Assembly (NCBI RefSeq): GCF_011612265.2
Contig: NZ_CP050134.2
Coordinates: 2,418,001 to 2,482,000, forward strand
Direction: 5' to 3'
Length of the DNA stretch: 64,000 bases
From: Corynebacterium matruchotii
GTDB lineage: Bacteria > Actinomycetota > Actinomycetes > Mycobacteriales > Mycobacteriaceae
Position 1 is the stretch's first letter. Each line of letters starts with the position of its first letter. Below the pieces are notes generated by a model. The model was given only the letters and a program-made list of their open reading frames with translations, was not told the origin of the DNA and did no database searches. The translations under genes and the position numbers were made by a program. Below are positions 41,211 to 48,517 of the stretch, in pieces.

Positions 41211-41684
41211 ATGCGTAGACATGCTGCAATTTTTACGTTGGGTTGTGTGTTTTTAGCAGGCTGCCAAAGCGCACACAGCACCCCGGCGCCGACGGCGAAA
41301 CCGGTGACTGTGACGGTGACCACGACTGCGACTCGCACAGTTACCGTCAGCGTTACACCTTCTGTCTCAGCGACGGTCTCGACGACCACGGTGCCACGGA
41401 CGCAGGAGGCCGGTGGATCGCTGGAGGATAGCGAACCCTATGATGGGTACTCTTACGAAGATGATTATGAAGATGACTACGATTCGGGAGTGGGAGGTTA
41501 TTATCGCTCGGAGCCAAAGTTGTTTATGCATCGCAATCCGGGTAATAATGTCGTGCCGAAAATCCCGAGTCAGAAGCGATATAATTCGACGCCCAACCAT
41601 AGTGGTGGCAGTAAAAACAGTGGTGGTACTGGTAGCGGTAGAAGCAGCGGCGGCGGTAGTAGTGGAGGTGGCCGGCGACGTTAG
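41211..41684 (+). CDS. Small lipoprotein with acidic and Gly/Ser-rich tail
   Basis: 157 residues. The signal peptide ends in the lipobox LAGC (Cys18 or so), so the protein should be lipid-anchored. After it come a Thr/Val-rich stretch (VTVTVTTTATRTVTVSV), an acidic Asp/Glu/Tyr patch (EDDYEDDYD) and a Gly/Ser-rich C-terminus ending RRR. The ATG at 41211 with AGGTGA 5 nt upstream is the best start. Low complexity throughout. 28 bp from the preceding gene; probably co-transcribed. Confidence 0.65.
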   Translation: MRRHAAIFTLGCVFLAGCQSAHSTPAPTAKPVTVTVTTTATRTVTVSVTPSVSATVSTTTVPRTQEAGGSLEDSEPYDGYSYEDDYEDDYDSGVGGYYRSEPKLFMHRNPGNNVVPKIPSQKRYNSTPNHSGGSKNSGGTGSGRSSGGGSSGGGRRR

Positions 41685-41769
41685 CTTATCGACGCCAACG
41701 CCATACTAGCAAAGCATGTGAAAAAGAGTAACTTTGCGCCATGATTAGCAATGGTCTTCGTATTTTTAG

Positions 41770-41791
41770 GACACCTCCATATGGAGGTGTC
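41770..41791. promoter_or_regulatory. Perfect 22-bp palindrome upstream of the TM2 gene
   Basis: GACACCTCCAT / ATGGAGGTGTC, two 11-nt arms with no loop, lies 86 bp ahead of the TM2-protein ATG. Length and symmetry suit a dimeric regulator operator. No T run follows, so a terminator for the upstream gene is less likely but possible. Confidence 0.45.
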
Positions 41792-41877
41792 TGTACATGA
41801 GCACTAGCCAAAGAAAATTGGATTTAGTAGTCTTCACTTAAAATTCAGAGTTTTTCTAGTTCTCACAGGAGGATCAT

Positions 41878-42309
41878 ATGACTTCACCATATAACTCTGG
41901 TGACCCTAATTTCCAACAACACGACTCAATTTTCGGCCCTCCGCAACAACAACCGGGTGGTCCTGGTCCAATGCCGCAGCAACCGCAGCCGGCTATGAAT
42001 GCTGGTATGCCGCAGCATGTTCAGCAGGTTGTGAATGTGAATCTGACGGCTGCTCAGGTTCAGGGCATGGCTGGTGCCGAACCGGTGCAGCACGTTAAGA
42101 GTTTTGGGGTGTATATGATGTGCCTGGCTTTTGGTGGGTATATTGGCGCACACCACTACTACACCGGCAATATTGGCAGAGGGCTGCTGTACACCTGCAC
42201 CCTCGGTTTGTTTATGTTCGGCTGGTTGGGTGATCTGGTGAATGCTCGCCGTAATTTCAACCGGGAGATGGCTTCCCAGGGGATTTTATCCGCCCAGTAC
42301 CGAAGCTGA
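41878..42309 (+). CDS. TM2-domain membrane protein
   Basis: 143 residues: a Pro/Gln-rich N-terminus (about 1-45), QQVVNVNLTAAQVQG, then a TM2 domain with two helices around FGVYMMCLAFGGYIGAHHYY and GRGLLYTCTLGLFMFGWLGDL. TM2 proteins are small, widespread and of unknown role. The ribosome site AGGAGGATCAT is strong, so expression may be high. Own terminator follows. Single gene. Confidence 0.85.
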   Translation: MTSPYNSGDPNFQQHDSIFGPPQQQPGGPGPMPQQPQPAMNAGMPQHVQQVVNVNLTAAQVQGMAGAEPVQHVKSFGVYMMCLAFGGYIGAHHYYTGNIGRGLLYTCTLGLFMFGWLGDLVNARRNFNREMASQGILSAQYRS

Positions 42310-42338
42310 TTCGCCTTTGGAATATTGCCATAGAGTAT

Positions 42339-42366
42339 AAACCCCAGCTTACAGTGTCTGGGGTTT
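42339..42366. terminator. Terminator between the TM2 gene and the CRISPR locus
   Basis: AAACCCCAG (42339-42347) / CTGGGGTTT (42358-42366) with a 10-nt loop. It can stop both the TM2 transcript (plus) and a CRISPR transcript arriving on the minus strand. Confidence 0.8.
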
Positions 42367-42393
42367 GTACTGTTTAGTTCGTAGTTTGGGGGT

Positions 42394-42422
42394 GGAACTA
42401 CCTCCGGATGGGCGGAGAATAC
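42394..42422 (-). repeat. Degenerate outlying CRISPR repeat
   Basis: 29 nt that match the array repeat except for three changes in the centre (CGTGC becomes GATGG), which also break the hairpin stem. It is 376 bp from the first intact repeat. A mutated repeat at the leader-distal end is typical, and supports minus-strand polarity of the locus. Confidence 0.85.
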
Positions 42423-42496
42423 GATAGGTGGCACATTCCCCCAGCAGTCCAGTGTTCAGTGCCGGTCTCATCAACGAGCTTTTAACTTTAGCCGCA

Positions 42497-42649
42497 TTAT
42501 TTCTCCTTCAATAGCGTGTCGACAATGATGTTGAGCGCTACCACTGTAAGCAGCATGATACTCTCCCAGAGCCGGCCCCCTACGAGGGGGAGCAGTACTG
42601 CCGCGATGGGCAGCACAATGTAGCAAAACACGACATGACGCTTTGACAT
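42497..42649 (-). CDS. 50-residue two-helix membrane peptide in a CRISPR gap
   Basis: The ORF has a strong site (AAGGGAGG, about 5-nt spacer, ATG). The peptide starts MSKRHVVFCYIVLPIAAVLL, continues PLVGGRLWES, then a second hydrophobic helix (IMLLTVVALNIIV) and ends DTLLKEK. This is a small two-pass membrane protein of holin- or toxin-peptide size. It lies between the degenerate repeat and the first intact repeat, on the strand expected for CRISPR transcription. The upstream 42650-42760 sequence reads in one frame like a protein end (VTLSVQEARTILNRG), so a phage fragment is possible. Not recognised by name. Confidence 0.55.
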   Translation of the reverse strand: MSKRHVVFCYIVLPIAAVLLPLVGGRLWESIMLLTVVALNIIVDTLLKEK

Positions 42650-42699
42650 GATGGCCTCCCTTCTTCTGATCCGTGCGGTAGGGTGGTGGGGGTGACCCC

Positions 42700-42730
42700 C
42701 GGTTCAGGATGGTTCGCGCTTCCTGAACCG
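42700..42730. repeat. Inverted repeat upstream of the 50-residue gene
   Basis: 10-bp arms CGGTTCAGGA (42700-42709) and TCCTGAACCG (42721-42730) around an 11-nt loop, 51 bp before the start of the small membrane peptide on its strand. Could be an operator or an RNA hairpin; there is no T run. Confidence 0.5.
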
Positions 42731-42798
42731 AGAGAGTCACCATCGGCGGTGCCGGCCTCGGTAGTGCTTAGATTTTCTCACGAGCCATTGGGCGATGC

Positions 42799-42946
42799 GG
42801 AACTACCTCCGCGTGCGCGGAGAATACACACCACGGCAACCCCACCACCACATTTGGGAACTACCTCCGCGTGCGCGGAGAATACCTTTAATATGGTTCA
42901 GGCGCTGGTGCTGTTTCGGAACTACCTCCGCGTGCGCGGAGAATAC
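42799..42946 (-). CRISPR. CRISPR block A, 3 repeats, 2 spacers
   Basis: Three identical 29-nt repeats at 42799-42827, 42857-42885 and 42918-42946. The repeat (plus strand) begins GGAACTAC, has the palindrome CTCCGCG-TG-CGCGGAG in the middle and ends GAATAC. Spacers are 29 nt and 32 nt; 29 is short for this locus. Read on the minus strand the repeat starts GTATTC and has the C/G stem of type I-E repeats. Type assignment is by resemblance, because no cas genes are in the window. The block is cut off from block B by a 485-bp gap with a toxin-antitoxin remnant. Confidence 0.95.
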
Positions 42947-43018
42947 GCTAGGAATATGCCATACTTGAAGAGGTAAAGTTAGTTTTATTCCTCTTGATAA
43001 GTAATGAGGTAGATCATT

Positions 43019-43231
43019 ATGTACACCCGTGAAAATGCGCCGCTAACACCAGAACAGCGAAAACACCTGGATAACGTCTTGGCCAATTCCCGTATTGAGG
43101 GATATGAGATTACCGACCAGATGATTGATGATGCCATTAGGATAATCCTAGGGGAAAAAACCTCAGATGAAATCCGGGATGAGATCCTCCAGCGCTATGG
43201 GGTAACCCCAGAAACCACACCTGACACATGA
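43019..43231 (+). CDS. VbhA-family antitoxin of a Fic toxin
   Basis: 70-residue small protein with the VbhA layout: a helix containing LANSRIEGYEI (about 23-33), matching the inhibitory alpha-helix motif (S/T)xxxE(G/N) except for Asn at the first position, then QMIDDAIRIILGEKTSDEIRDEIL and RYG. VbhA-like antitoxins clamp Fic adenylyltransferases by blocking the ATP site with the Glu. GAGGT is 8 nt ahead of the ATG. The stop overlaps the next start (ATGA), as in TA operons. The gene is complete; its toxin partner is truncated. Identification is by motif recall, not by search. Confidence 0.75.
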   Translation: MYTRENAPLTPEQRKHLDNVLANSRIEGYEITDQMIDDAIRIILGEKTSDEIRDEILQRYGVTPETTPDT

Positions 43232-43473
43232 GTGAGTACGATGACTGGAAGCAAGAAAACGACCGGTGGGAAGCCTATCTCTACCCCAATGGAGTCCTAC
43301 GCAATAAACTTGGTATTACCAAAGCTGCAAAATGGCACAAAATGGAACGTGAATTCGTTGCAGCTCGAAATAATGATCTTCGCCCTAATACTGGGCTTAC
43401 TACGGGGAATGTTGGGGAGGAGCTTTTTGCTGGAACTACCTCCGCGTGCGCGGAGAATACGGGTGCTAGATAG
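43228..43473 (+). pseudogene. Truncated Fic toxin gene, cut by the CRISPR array
   Basis: The first 68 codons (43228-43431) read like the N-terminus of a Fic protein: YLYPNGVLRNKLGI (about 17-30), then an EREFVAARNNDLRP helix, as in many cell-filamentation/Fic proteins. The core HPFxxGNGR motif never appears. At 43432 the frame enters a CRISPR repeat (translating GTTSACAENT) and stops at 43471-43473. So about two thirds of the toxin, including its catalytic site, are missing and cannot be active. Coupled by ATGA to the antitoxin. Confidence 0.75.
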
Positions 43474-44803
43474 CGACCCCGGCACCGGGTATGGAACTAC
43501 CTCCGCGTGCGCGGAGAATACCACGGACGACACGGAAACCATCAACATGCATGGGAACTACCTCCGCGTGCGCGGAGAATACACGGGCGCCAGGGCTTTA
43601 CCCGCATCAAGCACGGAACTACCTCCGCGTGCGCGGAGAATACCAAATCCGAAAGAATGTCCGATGCCCCGCCTCGGAACTACCTCCGCGTGCGCGGAGA
43701 ATACTCGGGGATAAGGCAATGGGCTTGCACCCAGGCGGAACTACCTCCGCGTGCGCGGAGAATACGGTCACCATCAGGGTCGAGGGCTTCCAGCATGGGA
43801 ACTACCTCCGCGTGCGCGGAGAATACCTGCTTCCAGTAAAGCAAATGATTCCACCGGCGGAACTACCTCCGCGTGCGCGGAGAATACCGTGGTGCTGCAA
43901 GATGCCGACACGGGGGAATCGGAACTACCTCCGCGTGCGCGGAGAATACGGATCACGATAGCGTGGGGCTGTTCCAGCAACGGAACTACCTCCGCGTGCG
44001 CGGAGAATACGGGTCAAACGCCCTGATGGGGACGTATATAGTGGAACTACCTCCGCGTGCGCGGAGAATACGCTGCGGGCTGTGGTGTTTTTGTAGATTC
44101 CGCGGAACTACCTCCGCGTGCGCGGAGAATACAAGGAGGCAAGCGTGTATGAGATGACCTACGTGGAACTACCTCCGCGTGCGCGGAGAATACTTTTTTG
44201 GTCACCGGGTCGTTGGGGTCAATAAGGAACTACCTCCGCGTGCGCGGAGAATACTAGCCCCCAATAAGGTTGCATAGATGGTCATAGGAACTACCTCCGC
44301 GTGCGCGGAGAATACGCGGCCACGATGCGGTGGTAGGTGTCCAGCATGGAACTACCTCCGCGTGCGCGGAGAATACAGCACTGCCATTAGGAATGGATCG
44401 TATTTACCGGAACTACCTCCGCGTGCGCGGAGAATACCTTTTGGTTGACTAGTTTTGGGGGTGATGGTTGGAACTACCTCCGCGTGCGCGGAGAATACCG
44501 TTTTTTTGGGGCGAGTATTTGAGGGGCAGCGGAACTACCTCCGCGTGCGCGGAGAATACAGATTAGTGCTGGTGACGCTGCGGATTTGCAGGGAACTACC
44601 TCCGCGTGCGCGGAGAATACAATCCCTCCAGGTCAATATCCCAGTCGGAAATGGAACTACCTCCGCGTGCGCGGAGAATACTCGGCGGGGGTAGCGACCT
44701 CCTGTATCCAGTGGGAACTACCTCCGCGTGCGCGGAGAATACGATGTGCGCAATAAGCTCTTTTCGCCAAAAGCGGAACTACCTCCGCGTGCGCGGAGAA
44801 TAC
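43432..44803 (-). CRISPR. CRISPR block B, 23 repeats, 22 spacers
   Basis: Twenty-three identical 29-nt repeats (first 43432-43460, last 44775-44803), the same sequence as block A. The repeat period is 61 nt (32-nt spacers) except one 62-nt step (33-nt spacer before the repeat at 43921). All repeats are intact, so the block is probably recent or under selection. The repeat resembles type I-E in reverse orientation, so transcription is expected on the minus strand, with new spacers added at the high-coordinate end. Spacers have no obvious matches elsewhere in this window. No cas gene adjoins. Translated ORFs across the block are artefacts of the repeat. Confidence 0.98.
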
Positions 44804-45130
44804 CCTAAATGAGCTGGGTCTTTTATAGCATGATTCTCAAAAACGGGCCAAATTTCGCTCTGGAATCTGGATTTTATGGCCGAATTATGGGGTGAAGATT
44901 CCACAACTTCCAATCCCTCATGATAAAGCCTATTCAACCGCTGGGAAAACTCATCTACACCAACAGGTGGAAAATCAGAAAGAACACGTCATCTAGCCTG
45001 TCTTTCTTACTTCCAAAAGATGGTCATGCATGTTAATGCCTCAAGAAGCTGAACCACATTTCCCTGCAACCGAATTAGCTTCGACAACCAATACATTAGC
45101 CATGGGCTTACCGCCCTAGCAGCCCAGGCC
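44804..45130 (-). pseudogene. Protein-like remnant next to the array
   Basis: Two overlapping minus-strand frames read like coding sequence but are broken. One (about 45130-45007) gives MYWLSKLIRLQGNVVQLLEAL before a stop; the other (44988 down into the last repeat) gives VDEFSQRLNRLYHEGLEVVE and then EIWPVFENHAIK. Neither has a start site or a named family. It may be a decayed gene abutting the leader end. The leader itself must overlap this stretch. Confidence 0.25.
44822..44851 (-). promoter_or_regulatory. Putative CRISPR leader promoter
   Basis: On the minus strand, TTGGCC (44851-44846) and TATAAA (44827-44822) are 18 bp apart, placing a start about 10 nt before the terminal repeat of block B. 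This is where a leader promoter would be. Sequence match is moderate. Confidence 0.45.
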
Positions 45131-45157
45131 AACACCTCCCAGCCGATCGGCCCACCC

Positions 45158-45175
45158 TGCATGCGCGGAGAATGC
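45158..45175 (-). repeat. Half CRISPR repeat beyond the array
   Basis: GCATGCGCGGAGAATGC at the 3' half matches GCGTGCGCGGAGAATAC of the array repeat at 15 of 17 positions. The other half is not conserved. It lies 354 bp past the last repeat, close to tRNA-Thr, and may be a relic of an earlier array end or a chance match. Confidence 0.4.
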
Positions 45176-45225
45176 TACTACCTGCACGAATCTGCCCCCA
45201 CCCCGACGTCGTAAAGCATGCAAAG

Positions 45226-45258
45226 AACCCCAGCTCACACGTATTTTGAGCTGGGGTT
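45226..45258. terminator. Terminator after tRNA-Thr
   Basis: 12-bp stem AACCCCAGCTCA (45226-45237) / TGAGCTGGGGTT (45247-45258) with a 9-nt loop, just downstream of the minus-strand tRNA. T runs on both sides. Confidence 0.85.
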
Positions 45259-45262
45259 TTGA

Positions 45263-45338
45263 TGGAGCCGCCTGTGGGAATCGAACCCACGACCTTTTCA
45301 TTACGAGTGAAGCGCTCTACCGACTGAGCTAAGGCGGC
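45263..45338 (-). tRNA. tRNA-Thr (anticodon CGU)
   Basis: 76 nt including the encoded CCA. The minus strand reads a 7-bp acceptor (GCCGCCT ... AGGCGGC), D-arm TAGCTCAGTCGGTAGAGC, anticodon loop CTCGTAA with CGT at the anticodon, and T-arm GTGGGTTCGATTCCCAC. One C-A mismatch is at the top of the anticodon stem. It is next to the CRISPR locus; tRNA genes are common insertion sites. Confidence 0.95.
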
Positions 45339-45426
45339 ACGAACCGTAATTGGTTCAAGCGGTGATTGTACCTTATGGCGTGTCGGTTTAGAAAACCATG
45401 GGTGGTGTTCCTGGTGTTCGCGCATG

Positions 45427-46698
45427 TTATTGCACGTTGCATGCTTTACGGATTCGGCCAACCATGGCGTCCATGGCGGTTTCGGCCCGGACGTTGTGGG
45501 TGATGTCGTCACGGCAGTGGCTGATGGCTTCGATACAGGCCAGGAGGTTGGGTTCGCCAATGGTGCTGAGTTCACCGGCGAGCCCTTGCATGTCGGGGTG
45601 GATGGGGCTCACCTGGGCGTGGGCAGCGATCATGAGGGCGTCACGGTAGATTCCGATGAGGTCGACAAGTTGGGTATCGAGGGCGTCGCGGATAGCGCGG
45701 GTTTCGCGCCGTTTTTGGAGTTTTTCCAGTTCTTTGATTTGGCCGGCGCTGCCCCGGAGGGCTTTGTGGGCACCGCGCCCTTTGGCTCCCATGCCGAGGG
45801 CGGTGCGGAGTTTTTCTAATTCTTGTTCGTTGGTTTCGGCCAGGGAGTTTTTGGCTTCGTCGGTGGCGGTTTTCACCAGGCTGGTCACGGCTTGGAAGGC
45901 TTGGGATCCGTGGAAGATGAGTTCCGCCAGGTTGAGAATGTTGGTGCGCCGGATCTGGGATTCCTGGTGGTGGAGGAGGTGGCGGGCCCGCCCAATGTGG
46001 TTTCCCGAGGCCATGGCGGCACGGCGCGCGTCGGCTTCGGTGGCGTTGTCGGTGCGGGTGAGGATGGCTACGATGTCGTCGATGCTGGGTTGGGGAATGT
46101 AGAGGTGGCGGGATCGGGACAGGAGGGTGGGAATAATGTCTTCGGGGTCGGTGGAGGGGGCACAGAGCATAATAACCGTGTGCGCCGGGGGCTCCTCCAC
46201 GGTTTTCAGGAGGGTGTTGGCGGCGGCGTCGGTAAGCCGGTCGGCGTTGTCGAGGATGACGATGCGCCATTTGCCAACGGTGGGGAGCATGGCGGCGGGG
46301 GTGACGACTTCGGTGCGCATGGTTTCGACGCCAATGGTGAGTTCTCGGGGGGTGATGTGTACCACGTCGGTGTGGGCGCCTCGTTGCACTTTACGGCATT
46401 GTTCACAGGTGCCGCAGCCGATGATGTGTGGGTCGGTGCATTCGAGGGCGGCGGCGAAGGCGACCGCGGCGTTGGATCGGCCGGATCCGGGTGGGCCGGT
46501 GAAGAGCCAGGCGTGGGTCATCGCGCTGCTCCCACCACTACCGCCACGACCGGCACCCTCACCATAACCGTCATGATCGGCACTTCCCATCCCACCGTCA
46601 CCACGGCTAGTACCACGGCGGGCGGCTGCCGCGGCGGCGCGAAGGGTGGGGGCAACCACAGCTGCTACACCCATTTGGGCGAAAATATCATTGTCCAC
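45427..46698 (-). CDS. holB: DNA polymerase III subunit delta prime
   Basis: Clamp-loader subunit. 423 residues with a AAA+ core: P-loop GPPGSGRSN (68-76) in which the usual Lys is Arg, as in non-ATP-binding delta prime, zinc ligands in CGTCEQC (95-101) with an earlier Cys, DNADRL Walker B-like, EEPPAHTVIML sensor region and SRSRHLYI. A Gly/Ser/Asp-rich insert (about 30-58) is unusual and looks disordered. Divergent from the adenylate cyclase gene; the Rv3644c-Rv3645 pair in M. tuberculosis has the same order. Confidence 0.93.
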   Translation of the reverse strand: MDNDIFAQMGVAAVVAPTLRAAAAAARRGTSRGDGGMGSADHDGYGEGAGRGGSGGSSAMTHAWLFTGPPGSGRSNAAVAFAAALECTDPHIIGCGTCEQCRKVQRGAHTDVVHITPRELTIGVETMRTEVVTPAAMLPTVGKWRIVILDNADRLTDAAANTLLKTVEEPPAHTVIMLCAPSTDPEDIIPTLLSRSRHLYIPQPSIDDIVAILTRTDNATEADARRAAMASGNHIGRARHLLHHQESQIRRTNILNLAELIFHGSQAFQAVTSLVKTATDEAKNSLAETNEQELEKLRTALGMGAKGRGAHKALRGSAGQIKELEKLQKRRETRAIRDALDTQLVDLIGIYRDALMIAAHAQVSPIHPDMQGLAGELSTIGEPNLLACIEAISHCRDDITHNVRAETAMDAMVGRIRKACNVQ

Positions 46699-46770
46699 TC
46701 TCTAATAATATGAGTGATTTGGGATGAAGGTCTACCACGAATGTGTGGTTTTGCGGTTAAAGTAGTGAGC

Positions 46771-48306
46771 ATGCAAAGACTGTGGCGTGCCATTCGTTGG
46801 CTGGGAGGAACCTCTTGGCCGTTGTATACGGCAGCAGTGTTGGGTACTAACCTTTTGGCCGCGGTAGGCGTCATTGCATTTCTGGAGTTTCTCCTGCCAT
46901 TATCGGTGATCGACCCGGATATCATTCCCCTGCAGGTCTCCGGCACGGTCTTGGGGGTTGGGGTCGCCTATATTGTGGTAGCAGCCATTATCAGCATCGT
47001 TACTTCTTTCGCATTATTCCGGCCGGTACTTGACTGGCAGCGGCATCCCGACCGACATGACCCAAATATGGTGCGGAATTTAGTGATGCGCATCCCATTT
47101 TATCAGACGGTGCTCACGTCATTAGTGTGGGTGGTGGGGATTGCCATCATCACAGGTTTCGCAACCCGGGGGTCGAGCACATTGGCGATCACGGTGGGTG
47201 TGACCACTTCGTTGGGGGGCGCGATGGCGGCCATGGTGACGTATTTAGAAGCGGAGCGACTGGTGCGGCCGGTTGCCGCCCTGGTGTTGGCGCGCCGGTT
47301 TGAGGATTCCACGCTGGAGCCACCGGTCACGTATCGGTTGCGGTCAACCTGGTTGTTGACTTCCGCGGCACCAATCGGTGGGGTTTTGTTATTGGTGTGG
47401 GCACACTACACCCAGTTTTTTCCCGCGTCGTTAGCACAGTTATTACCGGCAATCGTGGTGTTGTGTCTCACGTCGTTAGTGTTGGGGTTTATTGGCACCA
47501 CGCTGGTGGTCATGAGCGTGGTGGACCCGATCACCGAATTGCAGCGCGCTATCTATCGGGTGCGCCGGGGAGAAACGGATGTTGCGGTAGATATTTACGA
47601 TGGCGCGGAGCTGGGGGTGCTGCAGGCTGGTTTCAATGAGATGATGCGAGGGCTGCAGGAGCGACAGCGGGTGCGGGACATTTTTGGCCGGTATGTAGGC
47701 ATGGAGGTGGCTCGACGCGCCCTAGAGGAACGCCCAGAGTTGGGGGGTGAGGATCGGGAGGTGGCGGTTATTTTTGTGGATGTGATTGGTTCGACCACGT
47801 TTGCCGTGACCCATGAACCGGAGGAGGTGGTGGTGGAGTTGAATAAGTTTTTCGAACATGTGGTTGCGGTAGTACACCGAAATAAGGGGATTATTAATAA
47901 GTTTCAGGGGGACGCGGCACTGGCGGTGTTTGGGGCACCGATTACACTGTCCGATGCGGCCGGCCATGCGCTCAAGGCGGCGCGGGAGCTGCGGCAGGAG
48001 TTGCAGCATATGCGGCTTCAGGCGGGTATTGGAGTGGCGGCCGGCCATGTAGTGGCGGGGCATATTGGGGGACATGACCGGTTCGAGTACACGGTGATTG
48101 GGGACGCGGTGAATACGGCGGCTCGACTGACGGAAATCGCCAAGGGCACCCCCGGTCGAGTGATTACCAATGCTAGCACGTTGGCAAAAGCCAATGAAGC
48201 AGAACAGGCACGGTGGACGCTCATGAAGTCGGTGGAATTGCGGGGCCGGAATATGATGACGCAGATTGCCCGGCCTATCCGCCCAACGTTGGCGGACCGT
48301 TCGTAG
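46771..48306 (+). CDS. Class III adenylate cyclase, membrane-bound with HAMP
   Basis: 511 residues. Six hydrophobic segments in the first ~260 residues, a HAMP-like linker (VVDPITELQRAIYRVRRGE, about 265-283), then a cyclase domain: FVDVIGSTTFA (first metal Asp), NKFQGDAALAVFG (Lys and second metal Asp), VIGDAVNTAARL (Asn, Arg). Key catalytic residues are therefore present and it should make cAMP. It resembles Rv3645. cAMP in corynebacteria signals through GlxR. GTG 46765 or ATG 46771 could be the start; an in-frame extension to 46714 is not needed. Confidence 0.9.
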   Translation: MQRLWRAIRWLGGTSWPLYTAAVLGTNLLAAVGVIAFLEFLLPLSVIDPDIIPLQVSGTVLGVGVAYIVVAAIISIVTSFALFRPVLDWQRHPDRHDPNMVRNLVMRIPFYQTVLTSLVWVVGIAIITGFATRGSSTLAITVGVTTSLGGAMAAMVTYLEAERLVRPVAALVLARRFEDSTLEPPVTYRLRSTWLLTSAAPIGGVLLLVWAHYTQFFPASLAQLLPAIVVLCLTSLVLGFIGTTLVVMSVVDPITELQRAIYRVRRGETDVAVDIYDGAELGVLQAGFNEMMRGLQERQRVRDIFGRYVGMEVARRALEERPELGGEDREVAVIFVDVIGSTTFAVTHEPEEVVVELNKFFEHVVAVVHRNKGIINKFQGDAALAVFGAPITLSDAAGHALKAARELRQELQHMRLQAGIGVAAGHVVAGHIGGHDRFEYTVIGDAVNTAARLTEIAKGTPGRVITNASTLAKANEAEQARWTLMKSVELRGRNMMTQIARPIRPTLADRS

Positions 48307-48517
48307 GATCATCCCCAACAAATCACCCCCAATACTCACCCCCGTTCGGTGTAGTTCTTACCAAAAAATTGCACCTATTTTATTCCGTTGGTCACATTTC
48401 TCTACATAAAAACAATAGATCACATATAGGTGCGGGTATGTTTAATAACTGATCGCACAAAACCGTCACAATCGTACAAAACCGTACGGAACATAGAATA
48501 GAGAAAGGATCCTGGCA

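Noticed and set aside
42471..42743. 90-residue minus-strand ORF in the CRISPR gap
   Set aside because: Its second half is out of frame with the better supported 50-residue peptide; only its first ~30 residues look like a protein end.
43491..44812. ORFs through the CRISPR array with repeated ELPPRARRI or NYLRVRGEY
   Set aside because: Translations of the repeat itself; not genes.
45108..45575. 155-residue minus-strand ORF across tRNA-Thr and holB end
   Set aside because: Covers a tRNA gene and terminator; not plausible.
45823..46713. 296-residue plus-strand ORF opposite holB
   Set aside because: Gly/Val-rich antisense of holB with high-GC third positions.
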